Shown one piece after another: positions 51,177 through 58,950 of a stretch of DNA of 64,000 nt. The stretch spans positions 248,001-312,000 of the forward strand of contig NZ_KZ559467.1 in assembly GCF_002850745.1 (NCBI RefSeq), given 5' to 3'. A model generated the notes under the pieces. It was not told the DNA's origin, did no database searches, and was given only the letters and a program-made list of their open reading frames with translations. Within the stretch, counting starts at the first letter, position 1. Each line of letters opens with the position of its first letter. The position numbers and the translations under genes were made by a program. This stretch comes from Nonomuraea indica (GTDB taxonomy: Bacteria; Actinomycetota; Actinomycetes; Streptosporangiales; Streptosporangiaceae).

Positions 51177-51379
51177 GCAACCGCTGGAGCCGGGAGACGG
51201 CGGCGGAGGTGGCGATGAGACCGCAGGAACCATACAATCTGGTATGGTACGGGCCGGTGGCCCGTCCGATCCTCATCGGCGCCCAGCAGGCCGTCCCGCC
51301 CATCCCCGCGCCCGACCTGCGTGACATCTCCGCCCCAGCCCTGCGCCTGGCCCCGAACGAGTGGGAGTACACCACATGA
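51173..51379 (+). pseudogene. Decayed TetR-family regulator, C-terminal remnant
   Basis: The reading frame starts at GTG 51173 (overlapping the DUF418 stop) and ends with TGA at 51377-51379, overlapping the DUF6463 start. Its 68 codons end ARPILIGAQQAVPPIPAPDL, then RDIS, which parallels the end of the intact TetR at 52760 (YLILVGAQQIVPPVTAEDLR). The N-terminal helix-turn-helix and most of the ligand domain are missing. The ORF might still be translated as a coupling relic. An in-frame ATG at 51215 with GGAGG is also available. It is a TetR gene deleted internally with its edges kept. Confidence 0.65.
51229..51248. promoter_or_regulatory. TetR-type palindrome, site B
   Basis: ACCATAC-AATCTG-GTATGGT, perfect seven-base arms with a six-base spacer. 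It lies inside the TetR remnant, about 130 bases before the DUF6463 start. The arms contain the GGTAT/ATACC core of the other sites, but in everted order, so the same regulator may or may not bind it. Confidence 0.45.
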
Positions 51380-51792
51380 ACGCGTTGACCCGATGGGTCC
51401 CCCGCCTGATCATCGCGCTGGCGATCGTGCACTTCGCCTACGCGCTCGCCACTCCGAATGCCTGGTCCGCCATGGCCGGCGACGGCTTCTGGGCCTCTGC
51501 CGCGGACAGCGACGCCTCCGACTACTACGAGCGCGAATTCACGCTCTACTTCTTCGCCGCCGGCATCCTGCTCCTGGCCCTCGGCACCTTGGCTCGGCGG
51601 TTCGTCCACATCGCCGGACATCTCCCGGGCCAGATCGGCTGGTATCTGATCATCAGCGGTGCGCTGCTGTGCGTGATCGAGTTTCCGATCACCGGCGGCT
51701 GGCTGATGGTCGCCATCGGCGTCCTCGGCCTTATCGCCTCACGCCGCACCAGCAGGACACGGGAGGCCGACATCAAGCCGGCCCGGACATGA
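51376..51792 (+). CDS. DUF6463-type small membrane protein
   Basis: A 138 aa protein from ATG 51376 (GGGAG upstream), overlapping the stop of the TetR relic. Four hydrophobic segments are visible, including RLIIALAIVHFAYALATPNA, then LYFFAAGILLLALGTLARRF and IGWYLIISGALLCVIEF. The arrangement fits the DUF6463 group of four-helix membrane proteins, a tentative assignment. The C-terminus is basic. It precedes the SDR gene by 46 bases. Function is unknown. Confidence 0.7.
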   Translation: MNALTRWVPRLIIALAIVHFAYALATPNAWSAMAGDGFWASAADSDASDYYEREFTLYFFAAGILLLALGTLARRFVHIAGHLPGQIGWYLIISGALLCVIEFPITGGWLMVAIGVLGLIASRRTSRTREADIKPART

Positions 51793-51838
51793 TCTCCCGC
51801 ACGGAACAGCCCATCGCCGACAGGAGAGCCGTACCCCC

Positions 51839-52660
51839 GTGGACGACTATCGCGGCATCACCGCACTCGTCACCGGCGCATCGAAGGGACTCGGCGCGGA
51901 ATACGCCCGCGACCTGGCCCGGCGCGGCGCCGACCTCGTACTCGTGGCACGCGACGGCGACGCTCTGGCGGAGCTCGCCGCGGAGATCCGGGCCGCGCAC
52001 CCGGTGGACGTCCTGACCCTGCCCGCCGACCTCACCGACCCCGGCGGCGTCACGCGCCTGGTCGCCGAGCTGGACGAGCGGGACCGCGCCGTCGATCTGC
52101 TGGTCAACAACGCGGGCGCGGGCACGGTCGGGCCATTCCTGGCCACGCCGCTGGACCGCGTCGTGCGCACGGTGGAGCTGAACGTCGTCGCCCTGGTACG
52201 CCTGACGCACGCGCTCGGCGGCCGGATGGCCGAGCGAGGGCGCGGCGGGATCATCAACCTCGGCTCCACGGCCGGCTTCCAGGCGATGCCGTACCAGGCC
52301 GGCTACGCGGCGACGAAGGCGTTCGTGTTGTCGTTCACCGAGGCGCTGGCCGAGGAGCTTCGCGGCACGGGGGTCAGGGTGATGGCCGCCCACCCCGGCC
52401 CCACCGCCACGAGCTTCTTCGACGGCACCACCGCGACCATGGTCCCGGCGCTCACGGACGCCCCTGAAGGCGTCGTGACCAGGACGCTCGACGCCTTCGC
52501 CCGGGGCGCCGTCAACTCCTACCCGGGCCGGCCGCTGCACCGGGCCGTGACGTGGATCGCCCGCGTCCTGCCCCGTACGACCGTCACCCGGCTGGCCGCC
52601 CGGCTGAACCGCAGCGCCGGTCACCACCGCGCGCGGGAGCTCGGCGACGCCCGGCGCTGA
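51839..52660 (+). CDS. Short-chain dehydrogenase/reductase
   Basis: A 273 aa NAD(P)-dependent oxidoreductase. The nucleotide site is TALVTGASKGLGAEYARDLA, the NAG motif LLVNNAGAGTVGPFLATP, and the catalytic Ser/Tyr/Lys set STAGFQAMPYQAGYAATKAF. It starts with GTG 51839 and has normal classical-SDR length with a short C-terminal extension. Substrate unknown. The TetR gene follows on the same strand after a hairpin and palindrome. Confidence 0.92.
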   Translation: MDDYRGITALVTGASKGLGAEYARDLARRGADLVLVARDGDALAELAAEIRAAHPVDVLTLPADLTDPGGVTRLVAELDERDRAVDLLVNNAGAGTVGPFLATPLDRVVRTVELNVVALVRLTHALGGRMAERGRGGIINLGSTAGFQAMPYQAGYAATKAFVLSFTEALAEELRGTGVRVMAAHPGPTATSFFDGTTATMVPALTDAPEGVVTRTLDAFARGAVNSYPGRPLHRAVTWIARVLPRTTVTRLAARLNRSAGHHRARELGDARR

Positions 52661-52668
52661 CCATCCGG

Positions 52669-52707
52669 GCACGGTCGCCAGGTGACCTGCTCGGGCGGTG
52701 ACCGTGC
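52669..52707 (+). terminator. Hairpin downstream of the SDR gene
   Basis: Arms GCACGGTCGCC (52669-52679) and GGTGACCGTGC (52697-52707) pair over eleven positions with one G-T wobble; the 17-base loop carries its own AGGTGACCT. There is no T-tract. It starts nine bases after the SDR stop and abuts palindrome site C, so it could terminate the upstream message or be part of the TetR control region. Confidence 0.45.
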
Positions 52708-52723
52708 CATACCTTATGGTATG
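52708..52723. promoter_or_regulatory. TetR-type palindrome, site C (putative autoregulatory operator)
   Basis: CATACC-TTAT-GGTATG, six-base arms with a four-base spacer, 37 bases before the TetR start at 52760. The half-site CATACC/GGTATG is the one in sites A and D but with a shorter spacer. The position is that of a classical TetR autorepression operator. Confidence 0.55.
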
Positions 52724-52759
52724 ACCCGAAGGGGATGTACTGTGCGGTACGGTACGGGA

Positions 52760-53302
52760 ATGGCGTCCAAGCGTGAATGGCTGGAGGCCGGGCTCGCCAT
52801 CGCGACCCGGGACGGCATCCGAGCACTCACGATCGAGCGGCTGTGCGCCAGCCTCGGCCTCACCAAGGGCTCCTTCTACCACCACTTCAAGGGCATCCGC
52901 GGCTACAAATCCGACCTGCTCGCCCACATCGAGGCCGAGCACACCGGCAGCTTCATCGCCGGTGCGGAGGCCGCCGGCGCGAGCGGGCACGACAAGATCC
53001 AGCGCCTCCTCGACCTGGTGCTGGAGGCGCACGCGGACGGCCGGGACCTGGAGACGGCCGTACGCGCCTGGGCCCGGCAGGACGGTGACGTCCGCGCGTT
53101 CCAGGAACGCGTCGACGGCATGCGTGTGGACTACCTGCGCTCGCTGTGGCAGGAACTCGGCGGCGAACCGGACGAGGCCGAGGGCATGGCCAAGCTGCTC
53201 TACCTGATCCTGGTCGGCGCGCAGCAGATCGTCCCGCCCGTCACGGCCGAGGACCTGCGGGGCGTCTACGCCCTGGCGATGCGCTCCATCTCGCCCTGCT
53301 GA
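52760..53302 (+). CDS. TetR/AcrR-family transcriptional regulator
   Basis: A 180 aa protein from ATG 52760; an in-frame start at 52682 would translate through palindrome site C. The helix-turn-helix is ALTIERLCASLGLTKGSFYH, then HFKGI. The ligand domain holds FQERVDGMRVDYLRSLWQEL and ends LVGAQQIVPPVTAEDLRGVY. Its likely targets, judged by palindromes, are itself (site C), the FAD monooxygenase (site D), and possibly sites A and B. Neighbouring genes encode oxidoreductases, so it probably senses an aromatic or quinone-like compound. Confidence 0.92.
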   Translation: MASKREWLEAGLAIATRDGIRALTIERLCASLGLTKGSFYHHFKGIRGYKSDLLAHIEAEHTGSFIAGAEAAGASGHDKIQRLLDLVLEAHADGRDLETAVRAWARQDGDVRAFQERVDGMRVDYLRSLWQELGGEPDEAEGMAKLLYLILVGAQQIVPPVTAEDLRGVYALAMRSISPC

Positions 53303-53513
53303 CGGTCCCGGCCCTCGCGCCGCGACTGCGCCGTCCCGAAAGGCGTGCGACCCGGTCGAGGGCCTCGTCGACGCTTTCCCGTTCCCGGGTGTCCAGCATC
53401 GCCTCCAGCAGTGCGTTGCGGTCGGTGAAGTAGCCGTAGAAGCCGCTTCTGGTCACTCCCGGGGTCTTGGCCAGTGCCTCGTGGGGTGCGCAATGCGCCC
53501 GGCTGTGTCCCAC
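53241..53513 (-). pseudogene. Truncated TetR-family regulator (helix-turn-helix fragment)
   Basis: The minus-strand frame contains HEALAKTPGVTRSGFYGYFT, then DRNALLEAMLDTRERESVDE, then ALDRVARLSG (homology 53334-53480). This is the second half of a TetR DNA-binding domain plus helix 4. The usual first helices are missing at the N-terminus, and the ligand domain is replaced by Arg/Gly-rich out-of-family sequence overlapping the end of the intact TetR gene. It diverges from the ABM monooxygenase gene, the normal layout for a TetR and its target. The gene is therefore a relic whose promoter region survives. Confidence 0.65.
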
Positions 53514-53529
53514 CTCACCCTCCCAGTCG

Positions 53530-53583
53530 GTTGTACGCAGCCGTATAACGGGTCTAGCGTCACGTTATACGGCACCGTACAAC
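53530..53583. promoter_or_regulatory. 21-bp near-perfect inverted repeat upstream of ABM monooxygenase
   Basis: Left arm GTTGTACGCAGCCGTATAACG (53530-53550, shown here as one 21-base block minus none; see sub-motifs GTTGTACG and CCGTATAACG) and right arm with CGTTATACGG and CGTACAAC (53563-53583). They match at 19 of 21 positions across a 12-base loop. The right arm ends 17 bases before GTG 53601. Two nested half-sites (GTTGTAC and CCGTATAAC) suggest a pair of dimeric operators, probably for the now-truncated TetR next to it. Confidence 0.6.
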
Positions 53584-53600
53584 TTGAGGAGAGCACCGTC

Positions 53601-53888
53601 GTGTCATTCGGTTTCGTCGCCTTCCACTACCCGGCCCCCGAGCACGTCGAGGAATTCGTCGCCCGCTGCCACCAGGTCGCCGAGGTGTCGCGGGCCCAGC
53701 CGGGCTTCCTGTCCGTCGGCGTCTGGACCACCCCGGACGGCGACGCCGTCGTCACCACGGGCGCGTACGAGTCCGAGCAGGCATTCCGGGCGGCGTCCGG
53801 CATCGCCCGCGAGATGGGCGCGACGCCCGACGGCTTGAGCGACCTCGAGGTCAGGCCCCGCGAGGTCCACTTCCTCGTGTCGCGGTGA
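53601..53888 (+). CDS. ABM-domain antibiotic biosynthesis monooxygenase-like protein
   Basis: A 95 aa protein from GTG 53601 (GAGGAGAG upstream). The fold signature is FGFVAFHYPAPEHVEEFVAR, then AQPGFLSVGVWTTPDGDAVV and the strand with EVHFLVSR. It is a dimeric ferredoxin-like ABM domain, found in small cofactor-free quinol monooxygenases. It is followed by a DUF2867 gene and an FAD monooxygenase, so the three may act on one aromatic or quinone substrate. It was probably regulated by the truncated TetR and its 21-bp palindrome. Confidence 0.85.
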   Translation: MSFGFVAFHYPAPEHVEEFVARCHQVAEVSRAQPGFLSVGVWTTPDGDAVVTTGAYESEQAFRAASGIAREMGATPDGLSDLEVRPREVHFLVSR

Positions 53889-53900
53889 CGGGCGGCCGAC

Positions 53901-54542
53901 ATGTCAAGGAGACTCCCTGTCACCGAGCACACCTCGCGCCCGTGGCGGATCCACGAGATCGCATCGGACTTCCGCGTCGAGGATGTGTGGGCTTTCCGCA
54001 CCCCCGGCGCCGGCCCTGATGACTTCCCGGCGATGCTGGCCGCGCTCCGTTCCCGCACGGCCCCGCAGTACCAGACCTGGCCGGTCCGTGTGCTCTTCGA
54101 GATCCGCTGGAAGCTCGGCGCGATGTTCGGCTGGGACGAGCCCGGCGCCGGCCTCGGCGGGCGAGTCGGCTCCCTGCGCGACCGCCTGCCGGACGATCTG
54201 CGCCTGGCTCCCGGTGTGAAGGATCCCAACATCCCGTTCACGCCGCTCTATGAAGTCGCCGATGAAAGCGCCCAGGAACTGGCCAACAAGACCGTCCACA
54301 CCGTCTGTCACCTGGGCTGGGTACCGGCCGGCGACGGTGAGCACGAACTGCGCATGGCTGCCCTGGTCAAGCCCAACGGCCTGTTCGGCAAGGTCTACAT
54401 GGCCTTCATCAAGCCGTTCCGCTACCTCATCGTCTACCCGGCCATGACCCGCAGATGGGAGCAGGCCTGGCGCGACCGCGATCACACCGGCACCGGCGGC
54501 CACGCCTCTGCTAGCCTCCATACCATACGAGATGGTATGTGA
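53901..54542 (+). CDS. DUF2867-domain protein
   Basis: A 213 aa protein from ATG 53901, 12 bases after the ABM stop. It has HEIASDFRVEDVWAFRTPGA, then LFEIRWKLGAMFGWDEPGAG and FTPLYEVADESAQELANKTV, with a C-terminal VKPNGLFGKVYMAFIKPFRY. This matches the DUF2867 family of uncertain function, often fused or adjacent to epimerase/oxidoreductase domains. The last codons (LHTIRDGM) overlap palindrome site D, so the operator of the next gene lies within this coding sequence. Confidence 0.8.
   Translation: MSRRLPVTEHTSRPWRIHEIASDFRVEDVWAFRTPGAGPDDFPAMLAALRSRTAPQYQTWPVRVLFEIRWKLGAMFGWDEPGAGLGGRVGSLRDRLPDDLRLAPGVKDPNIPFTPLYEVADESAQELANKTVHTVCHLGWVPAGDGEHELRMAALVKPNGLFGKVYMAFIKPFRYLIVYPAMTRRWEQAWRDRDHTGTGGHASASLHTIRDGM
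54519..54539. promoter_or_regulatory. TetR-type palindrome, site D
   Basis: CATACCAT-ACGAG-ATGGTATG, perfect eight-base arms with a five-base spacer, 25 bases before the FAD monooxygenase start at 54564. A -10-like TAGCCT lies at 54512-54517. It matches site A in arms and spacing. The best-formed member of the set. Confidence 0.6.
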
Positions 54543-54563
54543 GTAACGTCGAAGGGAAAGATC

Positions 54564-55730
54564 GTGACTTCCACGTCTGCGCTCGTCGTCGGCGGCGGCA
54601 TCGGCGGTCTGGCGACCGCGATCGGATTGCGCCGTCATGGCTGGCAGGTGACGCTGCTGGAACGCGCGCCCTCGTTCCGCCAGCTGGGCTCCGGCATCAC
54701 CTTGGCGCCCAACGCGGTGCGCGCACTGGACGCGCTCGGGCTGGGCGCCGAGCTCCGTGCCAGGGGGATGGCCCAGGGGGCGGCCGGGCTGCGACTGCCA
54801 TCAGGACGCTGGCTCATGCGGGCGAAGGTCGAGGCGCTGGAACACCGGATGGGTGTGCCGGCCTTCGCGCTGCACCGGGCCGACCTCCACGACCTGCTGA
54901 TCGATGCGCTCCAGGGCGTCGACATCCGGCTCGGTCACACGCTCACCGGCATGCCGGGACCGGACACGGTGGCGTTCGAGGGGCCGGACGGTCCCGGGAC
55001 GCTGACCGCCGACCTGATCGTGGGGGCGGACGGCATCCGCAGCAAGCTGCGCCGGATACTGTTCCCCGCTCATCCGGGGCCCGTCTACGCCGGCTACGTC
55101 ACCTGGCGCGGTATCGTCCCCGCTGATCGCACCCCCGCCGGCATGTCCCGGTCCATCACCGAGAGCTGGGGGCGCGGACGGCGCTTCGGCGTGATTCCCC
55201 TCGGTGACGGACGCGTCTACTGGTACGCCACCCAGTCCTGTCCCGAGGGCGCCGGCGCAGGCGTCACCCTGGCCGAACTGGCGGACCGGTACGCGAGCTG
55301 GCACCGGCCCATCCCCGAACTCCTCGCGGCCACCCCCGAGGACGGCATGATCAGGCATGACATCCACTTCCTCGTCACCCCTCTGGAGTCCTACGTCTCG
55401 GGCCGGGTGGCCCTGCTGGGCGACGCGGCGCACGCGCTCACACCCGACCTCGGCCAGGGCGCCGCCCAGGCGCTGGAGGACGCTGTCACGTTGACGGCGT
55501 TCCTGAGCTCCCGGAGCGACGTCGAGGAGGCGCTGGCGCGCTACGACCGGGCAAGACGGCCACGGGCGCAGCAGGTGGTACGAGCCTCGGCTCAGGTCGG
55601 GCGCATCATCCAGCTACGCAACCCCGTGGCCGCGGCCGTACGCGACACGCTGGCCTCCCTCCTGCCGGCCGGCACCTACCTGAACGCGACCGTCCGTACC
55701 CTTGACTGGCATCCGCCCTGCCCCGCGTGA
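54564..55730 (+). CDS. FAD-dependent aromatic-ring monooxygenase
   Basis: A 388 aa class A flavoprotein monooxygenase from GTG 54564. The Rossmann motif is ALVVGGGIGGLATAIGLRRH, the conserved DG motif is DLIVGADGIRSKLRR, and the GD motif is VALLGDAAHALTPDLGQGAA. The N-terminal segment also has the ERAPSFRQLGSGITLAPNA block of salicylate hydroxylase/6-hydroxynicotinate-type enzymes. The substrate is probably a phenolic or heteroaromatic acid. It is likely repressed from site D and released by a ligand of the TetR at 52760. Confidence 0.92.
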   Translation: MTSTSALVVGGGIGGLATAIGLRRHGWQVTLLERAPSFRQLGSGITLAPNAVRALDALGLGAELRARGMAQGAAGLRLPSGRWLMRAKVEALEHRMGVPAFALHRADLHDLLIDALQGVDIRLGHTLTGMPGPDTVAFEGPDGPGTLTADLIVGADGIRSKLRRILFPAHPGPVYAGYVTWRGIVPADRTPAGMSRSITESWGRGRRFGVIPLGDGRVYWYATQSCPEGAGAGVTLAELADRYASWHRPIPELLAATPEDGMIRHDIHFLVTPLESYVSGRVALLGDAAHALTPDLGQGAAQALEDAVTLTAFLSSRSDVEEALARYDRARRPRAQQVVRASAQVGRIIQLRNPVAAAVRDTLASLLPAGTYLNATVRTLDWHPPCPA

Positions 55731-55789
55731 TGCCGTCACAAGGCGCGCCGGCCGGCCGAAGCGTGGAAGCGACACCGTGATCTCGCCGG

Positions 55790-56299
55790 TCACGCATCCT
55801 CGCGTGCGAGGCCACTGCGCCGGGCCAGCACCGTGGTCCCCGGTCCCGAGGCGGCGCCCGGACCGGGCAGCGCCGTCACATCGGCCGTGGTCACCGGTTT
55901 CCCGCACACCGAGCAGCAGACCCGCGGCGTGAATTCCGCACCGCATTCGTGGTGCACCAGGCGCACCGGCGGGCCACCCGCCGGTGTCGCCCATTTGTCG
56001 CCCCAGGCCATCAGCGCCATGAGGACCGGTACGAGGTCACGGCCGGCCTCGGTGAGGTGGTACTCGTGCCGCAGCGGCCGCTCCTGATACGCCCGGCGCT
56101 CCACGATGCCGTCGTCGACCAGCGTCTCGAGCCGGCGGGTGAGCAGGTTGCGTGCGATGCCGAGATTCTCCGCGATGTCGTCGAACCGGTGCAGGCCGAG
56201 GTGGATGTCCCGCACGATCAGCGGCGTCCACCACTCACCCACACGTTCCAGGGACTGCCCGATCGAGCAGTGCATCTCCGCGAAGCTGGTCCGTCTCAT
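55790..56299 (-). CDS. HxlR-family transcriptional regulator
   Basis: A 169 aa protein. ATG 56299 gives the usual family start MRRTSFAEMHCSIGQSLERV; ATG 56326 is a nine-codon extension. The winged-helix core is GEWWTPLIVRDIHLGLHRFD, then NLGIARNLLTRRLETLVDDG. HxlR proteins often respond to thiol or aldehyde stress. The C-terminus has four cysteines in CGAEFTPRVCCSVCGK, a probable zinc or redox site. It diverges from the tautomerase gene, its likely target. Confidence 0.9.
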   Translation of the reverse strand: MRRTSFAEMHCSIGQSLERVGEWWTPLIVRDIHLGLHRFDDIAENLGIARNLLTRRLETLVDDGIVERRAYQERPLRHEYHLTEAGRDLVPVLMALMAWGDKWATPAGGPPVRLVHHECGAEFTPRVCCSVCGKPVTTADVTALPGPGAASGPGTTVLARRSGLAREDA

Positions 56300-56380
56300 G
56301 ACCCCCACTCTAGAGGGTTGCTTCATTCAACTCACTCTTGTACGTTGTCGAACAGGAAAGTTTAATGAAAGGACTCACTG

Positions 56381-56815
56381 ATGCCGTTCGTCGAGCTGTT
56401 CGTCCCCAAGGGCTCGTTCGACCAGGAGCGCCGCGAGAAGATCGGCGGGCGACTGGTGTCGGAGGTGATGATCGCCGAGGGCGCCCCCGACACCGAGGTG
56501 GCCAGGTCCATCTCCTGGCTGGTGGTGAACGAGATCGACGCCTGGTTCGTGGGCGGCCGGCAGCTGCCCGCCGGAGAGAAGCCGAAATACGTGGTGCGGG
56601 TGGGGGTCCCCGCCGGCTCGATGAACGACGACAAGCGTCGTGACATCGTGCGACGGGTCACGCGGGTGCTCGCGGACGCCGACGTGGACCCGGGGCGGTT
56701 CACCCAGGCCACCGCCGCCTGGGTCCACATCAACGAGGTCCCGGAGGGCAACTGGGGGGCGGGCGGCGAGATCGTGCGCATCGAGGACATCGCGGCCATG
56801 GTGACCACCGGTTAG
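56381..56815 (+). CDS. Tautomerase-family protein
   Basis: A 144 aa protein beginning MPFVELFVPKGSFDQERREK. The Pro after the initiating Met is the catalytic base of 4-oxalocrotonate-tautomerase-type enzymes. The second half repeats the beta-alpha-beta unit (YVVRVGVPAGSMNDDKRRDI), a fused double-length layout. Catalytic roles beyond Pro-1 cannot be assigned. The gap to the HxlR gene is about 80 bases and must hold both promoters. It probably acts on an enol product downstream of the monooxygenase, which is only an inference. Confidence 0.85.
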   Translation: MPFVELFVPKGSFDQERREKIGGRLVSEVMIAEGAPDTEVARSISWLVVNEIDAWFVGGRQLPAGEKPKYVVRVGVPAGSMNDDKRRDIVRRVTRVLADADVDPGRFTQATAAWVHINEVPEGNWGAGGEIVRIEDIAAMVTTG

Positions 56816-56884
56816 GTCATCGACCCGGACGGCGCCGCGGTCTCCGGCATCGGCAACCTCGTCGGTCGCGTCCGAGCCGCGGTG

Positions 56885-57394
56885 TCAGCTCAGGGTGAGG
56901 CGGCCGGACTCGTGGGCCAGCAGCCACTCCTTGACCGGGACGCCGTAGTAGTAGCCGCCGTAGCCGCCGGTGCTGGGCAGCACGCGGTGGCAGGGGACGA
57001 AGGGGGCGATCAGGTTCTGGGAGCAGGCCGAACCGGCCACCCGCGCCGCCGTCCTGGGCAGTCCCGCACGCTCGGCCAGCTCCGCGTACGACACGGTCGT
57101 GCCGGGACGCACCTGACGCAAGGCCTGGTGGAGCCGCTTGCGGGTGGCGCTGCCGGGCTGCTCGACGGGGATGTCGTCCAGGGCGTCGAGGTCGCCGCGC
57201 AGGTAGTCGCGCACGGCCTGCGCGGCGGGGCCGAGATCGTCCACGATGGACAGCCCCTCGGCCTGCAGTTCCGGCGACAGCCGGGCGTACATCTCCTTGG
57301 GCTCGGCGGTGAATCCACCGGCGACGAGCACGCCGTCGCGCATGAGCAGGGAGAGCGGCCCGATCGGGGTGGGCAGGACCTGTGCGTCGATCAT
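56885..57394 (-). CDS. ogt: Methylated-DNA--protein-cysteine methyltransferase
   Basis: A 169 aa suicide alkyltransferase that repairs O6-methylguanine in DNA. It has GTTVSYAELAERAGLPRTAA, the helix-turn-helix region, and the active-site motif FVPCHRVLPSTGGYGGYYYG with the acceptor Cys in PCHR. The N-terminal domain (IDAQVLPTPIGPLSLLMRDG) is of Ogt type. ATG 57394 overlaps the stop of the upstream Ada-AlkA gene by four bases, so they form an operon. Length and motifs are normal, and the protein is expected to be active. Confidence 0.95.
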   Translation of the reverse strand: MIDAQVLPTPIGPLSLLMRDGVLVAGGFTAEPKEMYARLSPELQAEGLSIVDDLGPAAQAVRDYLRGDLDALDDIPVEQPGSATRKRLHQALRQVRPGTTVSYAELAERAGLPRTAARVAGSACSQNLIAPFVPCHRVLPSTGGYGGYYYGVPVKEWLLAHESGRLTLS

Positions 57395-58914
57395 GATGAG
57401 CTCCAGAGGTGCAGGGCGGCGTAGGCCCGCCAGGGCCGCCACCGTTCGATGTGGTCGTCGGGGATGCCCAGGGCGGCCATGCGCTTGGTGAGCACCAGGT
57501 CGCCCGTGGGCCAGGCGTCGGGGTCGCGCAGCGCCCGCAGCGCGATGTAGCTGGCGGTCCACGGGCCGATGCCCGGGATGTCCACCAGCTCGGTCACGAC
57601 CTCGGCGGGGTCCTGGCCGCCGTCGAGGTCGAGCCGTCCGTCGGTGGTGCGGGCGGCCAGCTCCTCGAGGGTGGCGACCCGCCGGCTGGTCAGGCCCAGC
57701 CCTTGCAGGTCGGCCTCCAGGAGTTCGGCCGGGCCGGGGAACAGGCGGGTCGGCGCAGGTCCCGAGCAGAGGGGCGGCGGCGGTGGGACCAGGGGGCGGC
57801 CGGCCCGGGCCACGATCCGGCCGAGCAGGGTTCGCGCCCCGGCGACCGAGATCTGCTGCCCCACCACCGCCCGTACGGCCAGCTCGAAACCGTCGAACGT
57901 GCCCGGCACCCGCAACCCCGGCCGCGCCTCCACCAGCGGGGCCAGCGAGGTCTGCCCCAGCGCGTCGGCGATCGCGGCCGGGTCGGCGTCGAGGTCGAGC
58001 AGACGGCGGCACCGGGCGACGACGCGGGCGAGCTGCCGGGTGTCGTCCACGGCCACGTCCAGGGCGATGTGGCCGGCCTGGGGAGTGAGCGTGACGGTCC
58101 CGCCCGGTACGGCCCGGCTGTAGGAGGCGCGGTCCGCGACCTCCAGTCCGGGGACGGCCCGGGAGGCCAGGAAGGCGAAGACCGCCTCGGCGTCGTACGG
58201 CTCGCGCCGGTGCAGGCGGAGCCGGAGCGGGAGGACCGGCAGCGAGGCCGTCCCGGCACCCGCGCCGGGCCCGGCCGGCGAGGACCCGGCCGGCGTGGCC
58301 CGGGCGACGGGCGAGTGGGAGGCGGCGGGCCGTCTGGCGGGCCCGCCCGCCGTGGCCCGCAGCTCGCTGGGCGTGAACCCGTACGTCTCCCGCATAGCCG
58401 CGTTGAACTGCCGCACGCTCCCGAACCCCGCCGCGAACGCCACGTCCGTGACCGGCAGCGCCGTCTCCGTCAGCAGCTGCTTGGCGAGCAGCAGCCGCTT
58501 CGTCCGGGCCACCGCCAGCGGGCCGACGCCCAGCTCGGCCACGAACAACCGGTGCAGGTGGCGTTCGGTGATGTGCAGCCGGGCGGCCAGCCCGGACACC
58601 CCGTGGTCGTCGGCCGCGCCGTCGTCGATCAGCCGCAGGGCCCGGCCGATGAGGTCACCGCGCAGGTCCCAGCCCGGGTCGCCGGGAGACAGCTCGGGCC
58701 GGCACCGTTTGCAGGGCCGGAACCCCGCCGCCTCCGCGGACGCGGCGTGCCGGTAGAAGCGCACGTTGCGCGAGGCCGGGGTCCGGGCCGGGCAGATGGG
58801 CCGGCAGTAGATGCGCGTCGTCGTCACCGCCGTGTAGAACCGCCCGTCGAACCGGGCGTCCCGGGCGGAGACCGCCCGGTAACAGGAGTCGAAGTCGAGC
58901 TCGAGTGGTGACAT
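57391..58914 (-). CDS. Ada-AlkA fusion: methylphosphotriester sensor, AraC domain and 3-methyladenine glycosylase
   Basis: A 507 aa protein starting MSPLELDFDSCYRAVSARDA. The Ada zinc domain has TRIYCRPICPARTPASRNVR and FRPCKRCRPELSPGDPGW with four cysteines, the first probably the phosphotriester acceptor. An AraC-type helix-turn-helix spans about residues 90-165, with FAAGFGSVRQFNAAMRETYG. After a linker, the AlkA glycosylase domain holds FELAVRAVVGQQISVAGART and the HhH-GPD segment LVDIPGIGPWTASYIALRAL with Asp in PTGDLVL. Fusions of this order are common in actinobacteria. It both activates the operon and removes alkylated bases. Direct repeats lie upstream. Confidence 0.95.
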   Translation of the reverse strand: MSPLELDFDSCYRAVSARDARFDGRFYTAVTTTRIYCRPICPARTPASRNVRFYRHAASAEAAGFRPCKRCRPELSPGDPGWDLRGDLIGRALRLIDDGAADDHGVSGLAARLHITERHLHRLFVAELGVGPLAVARTKRLLLAKQLLTETALPVTDVAFAAGFGSVRQFNAAMRETYGFTPSELRATAGGPARRPAASHSPVARATPAGSSPAGPGAGAGTASLPVLPLRLRLHRREPYDAEAVFAFLASRAVPGLEVADRASYSRAVPGGTVTLTPQAGHIALDVAVDDTRQLARVVARCRRLLDLDADPAAIADALGQTSLAPLVEARPGLRVPGTFDGFELAVRAVVGQQISVAGARTLLGRIVARAGRPLVPPPPPLCSGPAPTRLFPGPAELLEADLQGLGLTSRRVATLEELAARTTDGRLDLDGGQDPAEVVTELVDIPGIGPWTASYIALRALRDPDAWPTGDLVLTKRMAALGIPDDHIERWRPWRAYAALHLWSSS

Positions 58915-58950
58915 GCCCTCGACGTTATGCGCTTCCCGGCCGGCCCGACT

